Assembly: GCA_038503035.1 (NCBI GenBank)
Contig: JAVSML010001160.1
Span: forward strand, 62,001-126,000
Origin: Crocodylus rhombifer
Lineage: Eukaryota > Chordata > Crocodylia > Crocodylidae
Direction: 5' to 3'
Length of the DNA stretch: 64,000 nucleotides
Shown: in pieces, positions 12,301-22,560 of the stretch
Position numbering within the stretch: position 1 is the first letter of the stretch
How the letters are laid out: each line of letters opens with the position of its first letter
The notes under the pieces: model-generated
What the model was told of the DNA's origin: nothing
Database searches by the model: none
Seen by the model: the letters and a program-made list of their open reading frames with translations, nothing else
Translations under genes and position numbers: made by a program

Positions 12301-12430
12301 GGAGCTGAAACGTTACGAGTAGCAAACAAAAATGAATAAACAGTCATAAAAGAGGAAATGGGCAATTAATGAAAAAACAAAATAGCTGCTTTGACTAAGT
12401 ACAGGCATTCAAAAAGCCCAAAGCAGAACT
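9384..12430. other. SLC35F1: Intronic stretch, unassigned
   Basis: Mostly AT-rich and featureless. The part from about 10100 to 11000 is richer in GC and almost free of CpG, a look typical of an old methylated repeat, but I could not name it or find its ends. The open frames there (for example on the plus strand at 10108-10422) show no domain and no splice context. Confidence 0.4.
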
Positions 12431-12479
12431 GATCAAACCTACGCAGGTTTCTATAAGCAGCGTAGGTTATATTAAGAGC

Positions 12480-13310
12480 CAACAACATATGTTCACTCTT
12501 GGGGGGGATGCAAGCTGCCTGTTCTGGCTGAGGCCAGCATGTTGTGGGGGTTCCCACACACCTCCCAGCATGCCCCACAGGCTCCCTGGGTTGCCAGAGA
12601 GTGCCAGGCACAGCTGGGTCACCCCTGATTGACTGCTGGGCATGGGTGAGCATGCCATCAACTTCCTGCCACGTCACCATGGACCCTCCCCTGTGCCCTA
12701 GGCTTTCAGGAGAGCTCCAGAGCAGGTCACCATGGCACATTCCCGCTGCTTACCACTGCCAAGCATGCTGTGCTGACCCAATCTGGCTCTCCTGGAAACC
12801 TAAGGTTGGGCATGGGGTCCACAGTTATAGCAGAGTGTTGGGGAGTTGTGCTCGCCTGTGCCTGGCAGGCAATCCAGGGGTGGCCTAGGCACTGTCTAGA
12901 AGAATAGTTCATGCCCTTTGGAGCTTGGCATCAGTGACAGCCAGTGGCAGGAAGTGCCTGGCAACCTGGGAGGCTCACACGAGACAGTGCAGAGAGCCCC
13001 CCAGAGCTCTGGCAAACAGCAAGCAGCAGCAAGAGGCCAGAGAGCCCCCTGTCTCCACTGCCCAGCACAAGCCTCCTAAGCTGCTGGGCACATCCTGCCA
13101 CCAGCTGCCACTAGTGCCAAACCCTGAGGGGCCAGATCCTTCCCTCAGAGGAGGTCCCCTGTACCTGCTGCCCCACACGAGCCTCCCAGGCTGCCAGGCA
13201 TGTTCTGCTGCCAGCTGCCACTGGTGCTGAGCTCCTAGGGGACCAATGCTTCCCTTGGCAGAGGCCCTGGTCCCTGTCACCCAGCGCAAGCTGGAGTTAC
13301 ACTGCAGCCA
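12480..13310. repeat. GC-rich, CpG-poor tract with a 110-bp imperfect tandem unit
   Basis: A GC-rich island of about 0.8 kb in AT-rich intron. GCCTCCTAAGCTGCTGGGCA at 13071 and GCCTCCCAGGCTGCCAGGCA at 13181 start two diverged units with a period of 110 bp. Both continue with CTGCCAsCAGCTGCCACTrGTG-like sequence, and a partial third unit follows near 13291. CpG is scarce, so this is not an active CpG island. It is probably the interior of an old mobile element; the several overlapping open frames on both strands are by-products of the composition. Confidence 0.45.
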
Positions 13311-13639
13311 CTACAAACCATCTTTCCTCCCAGTAGTAACTGAGCATATTTTAAGGCATTCCACCAGTAAAATATAAATGTGGTTTGTCCACAGATACAC
13401 ACATATGTATCACTTCCTACTTTCTAACATCTGAACATGTCACACAACACAGAAATGAATGCAAGCCTTACGAACTATGAATCAGATACCTTTATTTTCC
13501 ATTATTGAAAGTTATTTCTTTATTTTATGTTATCGAACATCATGTGCTATAGTCAGAAACTTAGGCATTAACACAGTTAAATTAACAGTAGAGAATATTT
13601 TACAGATATTTTGTGTATGCTGCTATTTGTTCCTTAATT

Positions 13640-14100
13640 TTATGGAGCCATGGCGGTCCCTGGCTGGATGTGCAGGTGCCAGGGATTGGGCTCCATGGGG
13701 TTGTGCCCAAGCATGGGGCTATGGGGGTCCCTGGCTGGGCTGTGCCAGAGCACTGGGGTTCTCCTGAGCTCAGTGTCAGGTCTGTGTGTACATTGTGGGG
13801 TGCTTCATGTCACAGTAGCCGGGCACACAGCCTAGGGATATGGGGGCCCAAGTGCTTGGGGCTCGTGCAGGGACACAGAAGTCTCCCTTCCCCACCCCGC
13901 CACCTGCCTGTGGCTGACAGATGGCCAGAAGCAGGAGGTGGGACTGGGAAGAGTCTGCTTTGCCTTGGCTCTGTGACAGCCGGTGGGACAACTAAGTGCT
14001 TGGCCAAGGCAGCTGAACATGGGGCAAGTGCTAGTGCATTTCCTTGTGAGGGGAGGATAGCAGGGGGCTGCAAAGGCACCTGGGAGGCCAACAGACAGTT
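13640..14100. repeat. GC-rich, CpG-poor tract, partly tandem
   Basis: GGTCCCTGGCTGG at 13655 and GGTCCCTGGCTGGGC at 13726 begin two diverged units about 71 bp apart. The tract then passes into further GC-rich sequence until about 14090. It looks like the tract at 12480-13310 in composition. There is no splice-flanked exon and no protein domain in any frame, so I read it as an old repeat. Confidence 0.4.
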
Positions 14101-14639
14101 ACCTAATGTGAATCGAGAGGGACTCCGATACAGAAGTTTGATGCACCAGTCTAACCTAAACTGATTACATTGAGTGCACAAATCTATCCTGGCCTATCTG
14201 AGACCAGGTCCCACCATTTTTAAACCACTCTATGTATGCCAAAGTTGTGTTCTGTTATGGCTTTCAGTCACTTACTCTGGTGTATGTGTAATGTCTGTAC
14301 TTGACCTTTATCTGGGTATACTATCCATCATGAACTGGTGTTCAGATTTTCTTAAGCTGAATGATTTACGGTATGTGAATTATTATCTGCTGGAAAGAAA
14401 GCTACATTGCCAAGATTATGCACCTTATAGCCTGAAAGGTTCTGCTTTCTGTACAAAAATTTGAGCCAATATTGTGAGTCATTACTTAAAATCTGTGTTT
14501 CTTACAGGTTTTTTTAAAAAGATACTGAGATGGAATTTAAGATCCTAGCAATTTTTAAATGTAAAACAGGTTGTATTTTAGTAGTAGCTTATCCAGTTAA
14601 TATGAAAGATAAGTTTTCTAGGCTTCTTGAACAAGGACC

Positions 14640-15070
14640 AGCAACATCACCATTATAAAAATGGGTGACTTCTCAGTTAGAATACTGTGTCTATGGTTTT
14701 GGTCAACTGTGTTCAAGAAAGATGAATTTAGAGTAGAACAGATACAGGGAAGTACAATCTGGGAAATGGAGGAATGTGAAAGAATTTAGCTTTGTTTGGT
14801 ATCACAAAACTGAGGGGATAGGAGTGCTTTCTGTAAGTATATCAGAGCATAAACATATGGGAGGCAAAAGAACTATTTATGCTGAAGAACAGTGTCAGCA
14901 CAAGTGCAAATGGTTATAAATGGTCCATAAATAAATATAAATTTGAAATTGAAAGGAAATTTCTAACCACCAGAGTAGTGAGGTTGTGGAAAAAATCTAG
15001 CTAGATTTAAGCTGGAGCTTAGACTGTTTATGAAAGGGATTACAGAGCAGATAAAATATAGTCTCATGGC
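14640..15070 (+). mobile_element. Old CR1/L3-type LINE fragment, end of RT ORF
   Basis: In decayed form the plus strand encodes the familiar C-terminal part of a CR1-like reverse transcriptase ORF. A stretch reading like SQLEYCVYGFGQLCSRK near 14670-14720 parallels the 'LEYCVQFWAP' block of the younger copies at 45-47 kb. Further on, an 'RLRGDL...FFTVR...WNSLP'-like order survives, with stop codons throughout. It is much more diverged than the CR1s at 44-50 kb, implying an old insertion. Confidence 0.6.
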
Positions 15071-15079
15071 ACCTACATA

Positions 15080-16010
15080 TGATTTAAATGGAATTTAAGC
15101 ATCCTAGTCATAAAAAAGGATCCAGGTCAACCCTGCTCCAACAGCCACAAAAGTGCAGAGGCATTTAGATGTTTTAGATGCCTCCATTTTATCTTGAAAA
15201 ATTCTCTAGCTGTCTCAGCCTAAGCTTGTGTACATATTCAAAAGCAATTCAGATCAAGGTCCTGGATTCCTGATTTGCCCATGAACTCCTTTGCAGTCCA
15301 TATTGGTGCTTAGAGGTACATAAACTCTGCCTGATATCTACACCTAATGCCTGATTGACACTGCGATTGTTAAGATCAGTATATAGTGCAGCATCTCATG
15401 GTCACTCTCAAAGGTTGGTGGTGATAGGGCAGTTAGAGTTAAGTAGCCTGGTGAGAAGAATACCACCCCACTGAGCGCTCTGGATCTTAAATCAACAGAG
15501 GTCAAGAGTAAGACACAGTCTCCACAGAAGATCAGAAATCCAGGCATTTCCAACTTGTTAGCTATAGGCATCTTCCTGTTCAATGCAGCTGTGCCTCTGC
15601 ATACCATCTGCACCAGGAGTGCACGACTCAACATTTTTTGAGGGCTGGTAGCCAGATACATTTCCCAGTAGAAGGCCACCACTCCTCGGGTCCACTCTGA
15701 TCAAATGTAAGCACTTAGCATATTTGCAGAAAACTAGACTGGATATGCAAGGTGAAACAAACATTAAACAAATGGCCTTGCAGCAAAGACACCCAACTGT
15801 CTATTTTACTTTTCAAATCTTTTGTCTTTCAGTTAAGTGGTTTAATGAAGAATTGCATGGTCCACTAAGGCTTGCCCTGAAAAGCCACACGTAGGGAACG
15901 TAGGCATCAAAATCTTTTGACAAAGATTGCCTCCTGAAGTAAGGTGCCTAAGTGTTAGGTATTACAGTACCTCATGTAATTGAGGCCTATGAAAATGATT
16001 TGGCTCTAGC
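15080..16010. other. SLC35F1: Intronic stretch, nothing recognised
   Basis: Ordinary intron sequence. The minus-strand open frames at 15344-15764 have no domain similarity that I recognise, and there is no paired splice signal supporting an exon. Confidence 0.4.
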
Positions 16011-16014
16011 TCTA

Positions 16015-16110
16015 TATATGGCCTGGTTGTATGCAGAAGCAAAGGACTAGACTCAGTGACCCAGAAGGTTCATTCTAGTCCTGTGTCCTATATTCTGATG
16101 TTTGAGTTGA
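16015..16110 (+). mobile_element. CR1-type LINE 3' end fragment
   Basis: GGACTAGACTCAGTGACCC followed by GGTTCATTCTAGTCCTGTG and TATATTCTGATG is a diverged form of the CR1 3' terminus ('ggactagatgacctcycgaggtcccttccagccctatgattctatg'). Only the tail is left, as is usual for 5'-truncated CR1 insertions. Confidence 0.55.
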
Positions 16111-16867
16111 CTCAGTTGCAGGCTGCAGGAGGCTCTGAGGTTTGGCTTCATGTTTTCTACAGTAAGTATACCCGAATACTAAGAATCCTAATGAGAAACT
16201 CTGGTATCACGTTTTCCCCAGATGATTTACATGTCAAAGGTAATGAGTTGCAGCTGCTTACTCCTTGTTCCTCAGTGTGGGCACACTCTCCGTTTGTATA
16301 GCTGAGATAAAGAATGTCATTCTAAGGAAACTGCAATCCATGCATACATATGCTGTACGACTCAGCAGAAAAAGTCTAAACAAGGGACCCAAGATGAATT
16401 GATTGTGGTAACCTTGCTCTTGAACACAATTAGCCTCAAATACAGCAATATAGAATCGATTACTACAGACATCTGCTTCTTTATTAATTTTTTACATGCA
16501 CAAACAAAATGACACATGGCAACTGACAGCTGATAAAATGAACCACCTGAGAATATTAAAAAGTTTATAAATAGGGAGAGAAAGAAATATTTTCCTGTTT
16601 ACAAGCATTTCTGCTTTGTTCATTCTCATAGACTACATATAACTCATTTCAACATATAACTGTTTAGCTTTGATTTTTTTTCTGCGTGCTGATTTAAACC
16701 AGTATGCTTTGTCCTATTAGGTCATTGCAGTACTTTATCCACATGTGAATTCACTTATTCTGATATGAATAGCTTTCTCCATTTTAGTTTAAACCTCCTA
16801 CCCAGAGACATAAACTAAACCAAAAGGAAAAGGCCTTCTTCTATCTGCTTAAGTATATCCATCTAAA

Positions 16868-16940
16868 AATCAGAGAGACATAGGGCTGGAAGGGATCTTG
16901 AGAGGTCTTCTAATTTAATTCCCTGCCTGAAGCACATAGT
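16868..16940 (-). mobile_element. CR1-type LINE 3' end fragment
   Basis: GACATAGGGCTGGAAGGGAT and the following CTTGAGAGGTCTTC, read on the plus strand, is the reverse complement of the usual CR1 3' terminal segment. It therefore marks the tail of a minus-strand CR1 that stops after about 70 bp. The adjoining GC-rich tract is probably a different element. Confidence 0.65.
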
Positions 16941-17840
16941 TGGCAGGGGGTGCTACTGGGGCTTAGCCCTCACAAATGCAGGGCAGCAGTAGGGCTGCAA
17001 GGTAGCCTGGCCAAGGGCTTCCAGCAGCTGCAGCATTGGTGGGGAGGGAGTGGGGCTGCAGCTGGGGCTGGGGGAGGAGGTGGACACTGTACAACCGGAG
17101 AAGCTCGAGACTGAGCTGCAAGCTGCTCATCCAGGGGCACAGCTCCTGCTGCTACCTGCATCCCGAGAGGACCAGGGTGCGTATGCCCTTGGATCTGCAT
17201 GGGACAAGGCAGGTTGCTGCTGTAGGTGGGGTCCTGGGCTGTTCTCAAGGGGGAGGGGGGCTGGGAAAAGCCCAGCACAGCTTCTGCCCGCCCCAGCCCG
17301 CAGCGGCACCCTGCTCTGGCCCACGCAGATCCAGGGCACACCCCACCATGCTCACAAGTGCAGTAGCAGGAGCTGCCACCCCCTCCCCACACTCCCCAGA
17401 GAGCAGCGATGACTTGGGGTGGGGTGGGCACGGGGTTCCCGGGGGCTCCGTCCCCTCTGGCCTGGCAGTGCAGCCCAGGCTGGCCTCACTTCATCCCTCA
17501 GCTCTGGGCCCCCCAGGCGGTGTGGGGCTGGGGCCAGTATGGGGAGGCAGCCTCGGGGCTGGGGCAGGAGGCACCAGGTTCATTGGCACAGGTGGTGCCA
17601 GCCCCAGACAATGATCCTAGGCAGAGGGGAAGGTGTGGCCACATGAGCACAGCGGGCCCCAGCCCCAGTCCTGATCCTGGACCCAGCTCAACTCCCTCCT
17701 GATCCCTGCCCAGTCCCAGGCCTACTCCCTCCCCCACTCCCACAACCCTTTCCCCTCCCCTGCCCCCCACCCCTTGCTCCACAGACTTTCCCTGGGGGGC
17801 ATGCACACACATACCTGCACACACATACTTAGCCCCCCCA
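16941..17840. repeat. GC-rich repeat-like tract of about 0.9 kb
   Basis: A sharply bounded GC-rich block with many simple C/G-rich words (CCCCAGCCCCAGTCCTGATC near 17660) and low CpG. Overlapping open frames of up to 192 codons exist on both strands (for example 17036-17614 plus). They are rich in G, P, A and S and carry no domain, as expected from composition alone. It ends near the CA-rich CACACACATACCTGCACACA at about 17800-17825. Most likely the interior of a degraded mobile element. Confidence 0.4.
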
Positions 17841-18004
17841 GCAAAAAAAAGTTCTCCCTCCACCTGTACAAAGTATCCTGTACAAATCCATTGTCTAACC
17901 TCTTAGACAAACTACACCATCAGCCCTGACACAACAGAAGACATAACACCTTAACCTGATTCAGGTAAAGAAGGAGAACAACAGTGAACAATGTCTTGCT
18001 GTAG

Positions 18005-18520
18005 CAAGGTTTGTTAATATATGCTCAAGAGATCCCAGGAAGATGCCCCCCACTACAGAGAAAGGCAACCCCCCTCCCCCCACCACAGTTTGTACCAATC
18101 TGATCATGGAGTCAAATTACTTCCTGGCCCTTTATGCATCTATATAGAAAAGAAAGAAATCTTTTTCACGCTAAGAAGATAACTGCCATTTACTGGGTTA
18201 GACCACAGGTCCATCTTGCCTGGTATCCTGTGTCCCTGGTTCAATCCTGTCTCTAGGCAGCGTTTCACTGGGCAGTATCCACTGGTTTCTTGGACTCATT
18301 TGGGGGCCAGTGGGAACTGTCCAGTGTGCTCTGCTCAGTGTTCCCCCTCAGTGCACTAGTTACAAACCTTTGACCTTCACTCCCATCCCTGTTATGTGTT
18401 TAGTTGTCCCAAGCAATTAGTTGTTGACTTTCCAGTGGCCTCCCTGTTTAAGGGAGGCTAATAATTTACTTGGCGAGCACTGCCTCATGATTCTTCTAAA
18501 GCAACAATAGGCCTGTGTCA
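18005..18520. mobile_element. LINE 3'-UTR-like fragment (CR1/L3 class), copy 1
   Basis: CTCAAGAGATCCCAGGAAGA, then GTACCAATCTGATC and AAATTACTTCCTGGCC, parallels the stretch at 52055-52165 (CTCAAGAGATCCAAGGAAGA, ATACCAGTCTGATGG, AAAATTCCTTCGC). The following ACTGGGTTAGACCACAGGTC, CATCTTGCC and TATCCTGTG is a phrase familiar from CR1/L3-type LINE 3' regions in reptiles. There is no coding potential. The class assignment is from memory of such repeats and should be tested. Confidence 0.5.
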
Positions 18521-20358
18521 CACAGGGGCAGAGCGGATACTGAAAGGAAGATTGAACAGAGTTTTTTCCACTGTTCCTTTCTCATTTGCAGCCTCCAGCA
18601 AACTCTAGGAAGTTCTCATTCAGAGCTGGTTCCAAGTTCAGTGAGCACTTCTGTTTTATGTGTGTGATTGGTTGTTTTTATTTTTTTCAGGTGTTGCCCC
18701 AAGATCATGTCACTATGAGCTGAAATAGGCAGATCCTCATATCAGAGAGGGAAGCCAGGATGATTACTCTCCATTTGTGCAATATGGGAGATAATTCATT
18801 ATACCTTCTGCCCATTAAAACACCAAAATATCCAAACTCGGGCTGTGGAATCAAGTGAGGGATACTGGAAGATGGGAAAATAAATATTTCTTCTTAGCCA
18901 GCAGACCTTACAGTATTAGCTCAGGTGGTCTGGTACACACACCATGTGTAGCATAACCAAGCTCATCTGTGACTATTTTTTATATAGCACTTCATCTTTG
19001 TATTACAAGGATTTGAATGCTAATCCTTTTCATCACATTGTCAAAAGTGGCCTATAATGAGGTGGCTGAGCTCTTCACCATGCATTGTAAGCCTTTACCC
19101 CGGACAGGCAAATGACTCTCTATCCGCTGTCAGCTTTCTAGAAAAGAACAGCCACCAGAGGATCAAAATGCCAGAGATGCATCTGTTAGATTTAATGAGT
19201 AATCAGCAATTCCTTGAGGTACGTTAATGATCATAATTGTCAGCATTGCACCTGACTGCTGAGTGGAGCGAGGATATAAACCCACAGCAGGAAGTACAGT
19301 GGCGAAGATCAGTATTGTGAGAGGTATTGTTCTGCTCCTGTTTGGTGCTGGATTCAAATTTTGTTTTTGTTTGGAGTGGGTTGAAGGACATTGATACCAA
19401 TTTTGAACTGTGGTCAAAGCAAGGCCCAATCTTCTACTGGCAGAAACCTTTCGCAAGGGGCTGGGTGCTAAGGGGCACAGTTGAGTGCCAGGACATTGCA
19501 AGTTCAAGGCAGAGCAGAAGTGCTCACAACACGGCCCTGCCAGATTCCAGTGAACCTGCAAATGCTGCTAAATACTGTATCACCAGGACACAAAAAAGGA
19601 AAGGACCAACCGCAACATTTGTTGAGAAAAATCCCATGGAGCGATCACTTACTCTGATGGTTAGTGTTCCACCTTTTCATAGGCCTGCCAAGGGAGGACA
19701 AATAAAACAACAGCATTCAGAGGTGCTAGTTACTAATTCCTTTCCTGCTCCAATCGATGTCAGGGTGCAGGCTGGCTGTATGTTACTATTTCCATTTGCC
19801 AGCCTGGCTAGGAGTCATTACTATTTGATGATTTTGTACCAAAATTCTGTAGTGTTCCCAGTCCAGAGCTCCCTATCACAAAAGCCACTACCACCCTTAA
19901 CAATATTGAGCCTCCTCATTGCATTTCTCAGCAGTGTACACAGCTCCCTTACCAAGGCATGAAGCCTCCTGAGTTGGAGAATTTAGGAAAAACCACAGTG
20001 TGAATCCCAGTGGTGTGGGGCCACTCTAGGATCTCTATGGTTAGAGCCCTACAGGGGGGTCCATAAAGGCACTTCCAGACTAATTCTATCCAGGAGGAGA
20101 GAGCCTAGCATGTAGTCATATCACTGGAGCTACACCTGGCTCTGTTTTAGCAAGTTCTCTACCTATACATCTCTGGTTTATTACCAGTAACTAGTGTAAC
20201 CACCTACAATCCCAAGTCAAAGAGGAGCAGGCAGATATTCCCTTGGCAATCTGCAGCTAGGCCCAGTAGTCCAACTAGAATGTCCCATCAGTGAAATGCA
20301 GGAACTAACCCATTTCCACTCCCAGGCTGGGCAGCAGCAGCCAGCTCCAGGGGACATC
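18521..20358. other. SLC35F1: Intronic stretch, nothing recognised
   Basis: The stretch includes a 211-codon open frame at 19327-19962 (plus). I find no domain, no signal peptide and no exon-like splice signals in it, and the composition is that of the surrounding intron. I treat it as chance. Confidence 0.45.
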
Positions 20359-20366
20359 CACCCAAC

Positions 20367-20542
20367 CACGGGTGACTTGGTGACTCCTAATATTGGGGAG
20401 GCACCAGCGGCCAATTGTCACCACCAGGGCAGAAGTGCCAGCAGCAAACTTGGAAGTGCCACTAGCGCTTCTCTCAGGGGGTGCACGGCTAATCTCAGGG
20501 GGTGCATGTGCATCCACGTGTACCCCCTCTGCGTTGCCGATG
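20367..20542 (+). mobile_element. Non-autonomous hAT-type element, family B copy 1, perfect 8-bp duplication
   Basis: The left end is CACGGGTGACTTGGTGACTC. The right end ...GTTGCCGATG reverses to CATCGGCAAC, an imperfect inverted match. The target duplication CACCCAAC is perfect at 20359-20366 and 20543-20550. The interior (AGCAAACTTGGAAGTGCCAC, then CTTCTCTCAG) is shared with the reverse strand of 36208-36474, so the two are the same subfamily. The element is 176 bp and non-coding. Confidence 0.82.
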
Positions 20543-20550
20543 CACCCAAC

Positions 20551-22287
20551 CATAGCTTCCATCCAGCCCAGGACAAGGAATTGCAAGGCAGAGCCTCAAA
20601 GAGCTGAACAGCAGCACAAGGAGAAGGGAGATGGCAAAGGGAACTATAAGCCCAGCAATTGCTAGGGTCCTAAAGCTACACTCCACAATGCAGTGTGCTC
20701 AGTTGTCAGTCCTGGTAATTATGACATTTGTTGTCATTCATGTAGAAGAGATAATGCACATGATGCTCAGGTCTGTAAATTAGGGCAGTATGCTTCTTGT
20801 GCGAAATCTCCAGATATCTGATCCTTCATCCTCACCAGCTATAGTAGTCCTGCTTACCAGACAGCATGTTCCCCACAGAGAAAACTCCTTCACAACAACT
20901 TCAGCTTTTGGTTGTTGTGCACTTCATTTGGTGTATTTGAAGTGAAAATGGAAAGCAGCATGTGTAAACAAGCTCAGTCTCTTGATCAATTCATCAGACC
21001 AAGTGGAAATGTCTTTTTGCCATATAAAAGATGAGAGAAATTCATTTTCAGTTCCCTTAGCTCAGCCTGCTCATGTACTCATGTGTGAAATTACCCAAGG
21101 GGGAAAGATATAAGCCTGTAAAGGAGCCCTTCTTGTCCTTAGATTTGATCAGCTGTGCAGATTATGCTACAAAATGAATTAGTTTTAAAAACAGAGGGTG
21201 TCATCAAACAGGATTACTGGATAAAATAAAGCATTGATGAGGACTACCTGTCACAATAGCATCAAGAGTGTAAACAGAAATATGCAATTAAATGAACTCT
21301 AATAGAAGGCTTTGCATAGCTTTGTATTTATTTCTTCATCAGCATGATTCTTAGAAAGTTGCATCTCTAAAAAGATTATAACCTCATAAATTAATAGCTC
21401 TGATTTGTTGGGGGTTTTTTCTTATATAGATCACTAGAATTCCCTTCCCCTCTGTGTCCCAACTGGGGAAGACAAAAAAATAAGGCAATTACATTTCAGA
21501 TTCTTATAACTTAATATGAGCTATAATGTCTCCAAATTTTCTGATTTCAGCTAGTCATCTAGTAAATATTTTCTCATCTCAAGACTTAAAAAAATGCAGT
21601 TAGGTTGCCATGAGCAGATAGTCTCGTGTTTCATATCAGCTGCCTAGAAGCTCAGTTTACTGCTATTCCTGTGAAATAAAATTGTAATTGGAGAGTCCCT
21701 GCTGAAAAACCTGTTCTGTTCTTCTAGATTCTTTCCAGTTCAATGGACTGGGTAAAAGGGAATCTGCATTTTCATAACCATAATAATAATGATAATGATC
21801 ATTATCATGATAGTGTAGTGCCAAACCAAAATTAGCAAATCATTGCATTTCTTTGTCTATGAGAGCTTTTCTGCAGGAGCACATCTGTCTGTTTTTGTCA
21901 CTAGAACATTGTTTTGCCATACTGCCAGCAGTAATGTGGCTCAGAGCAGCAATGACAGGCAGCAGCACTTGTCTACAAATTCCCCCTTGCAGCAGAAGCC
22001 ATTCAGTCAATGCAGTATTTATGAGCTGTGCTATACAGATGCTTTCCCTCCCCTCTTTTTTCTGGTTTTCCTTCTAATTTTGTGATATGTGTATTGAAGA
22101 ATGACTACTCTCTTCAGATGCAGAAATGCATTTCTTTCCTTCTCTATGGTTATTTCTTTTATTTTCTTCTACTTTCTTAGTTGCGTTTACAATTGCCCAG
22201 GGAAGGTGCAATTGATTGCACTATTTGCTCTTCAGCTGGAATCTGCCTTCACACCCAGTTTCTCAACTAGGTTATATTAAGACTCAA
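20551..22287. other. SLC35F1: Intronic stretch with a 20-bp palindrome, otherwise plain
   Basis: AT-rich intron without gene or recognised repeat. At 21781-21808 an AAT/ATG-type short tandem repeat runs into a perfect 20-bp palindrome (21789-21808). Confidence 0.5.
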
Positions 22288-22560
22288 GGGACATCTTTAC
22301 ATGTGCTCTGGGGGTGGGGGACAGCATCTCATGTATTCAGCATCCCATACTTCAAAAAGGCAGCAGGGGCACATTAACTAAGCTTGTTAAGATTGTTCAA
22401 TGAGCTTTAGTTAAAGCACTTTCGCTGCCATTTTGAAGTACAGGGATGCTGAATACGTGAGACGCAGTGGCTGCTGAAGCGTGCTAATTAATCAAGTCTG
22501 CTCCAGTGCGTGGTAATTACAGCGCGTTGGGGCAGCATCCTCGCATATCTACAGACACCC
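22288..22560. mobile_element. Fold-back MITE-like element
   Basis: The ends GGGACATCTTTACATGTGC and ...GCATATCTACAGACACCC loosely match the GGGYGCRTCTACACG ends of the other MITEs here. The interior is strongly palindromic: ATGTATTCAGCATCCC and ACTTCAAAAAGGCAGCAG on the left answer CGCTGCCATTTTGAAGT and GGGATGCTGAATACGTGA on the right (arms about 22331-22386 and 22402-22459). No coding potential and no clear target duplication. Confidence 0.6.

Noticed and set aside
13613..14164. 183-codon open frame on the plus strand
   Set aside because: It coincides with a tandem GC-rich tract; repeated words explain the length.
17036..17614. 192-codon open frame and overlapping frames on both strands
   Set aside because: They lie in a GC-rich, low-complexity tract where stop codons are rare; the amino-acid content is G/P/A/S-rich without a domain, and frames are open on both strands at once.
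19327..19962. 211-codon open frame on the plus strand
   Set aside because: No domain, no family resemblance, no splice-flanked exon structure, intron composition; it lies within the SLC35F1 intron.
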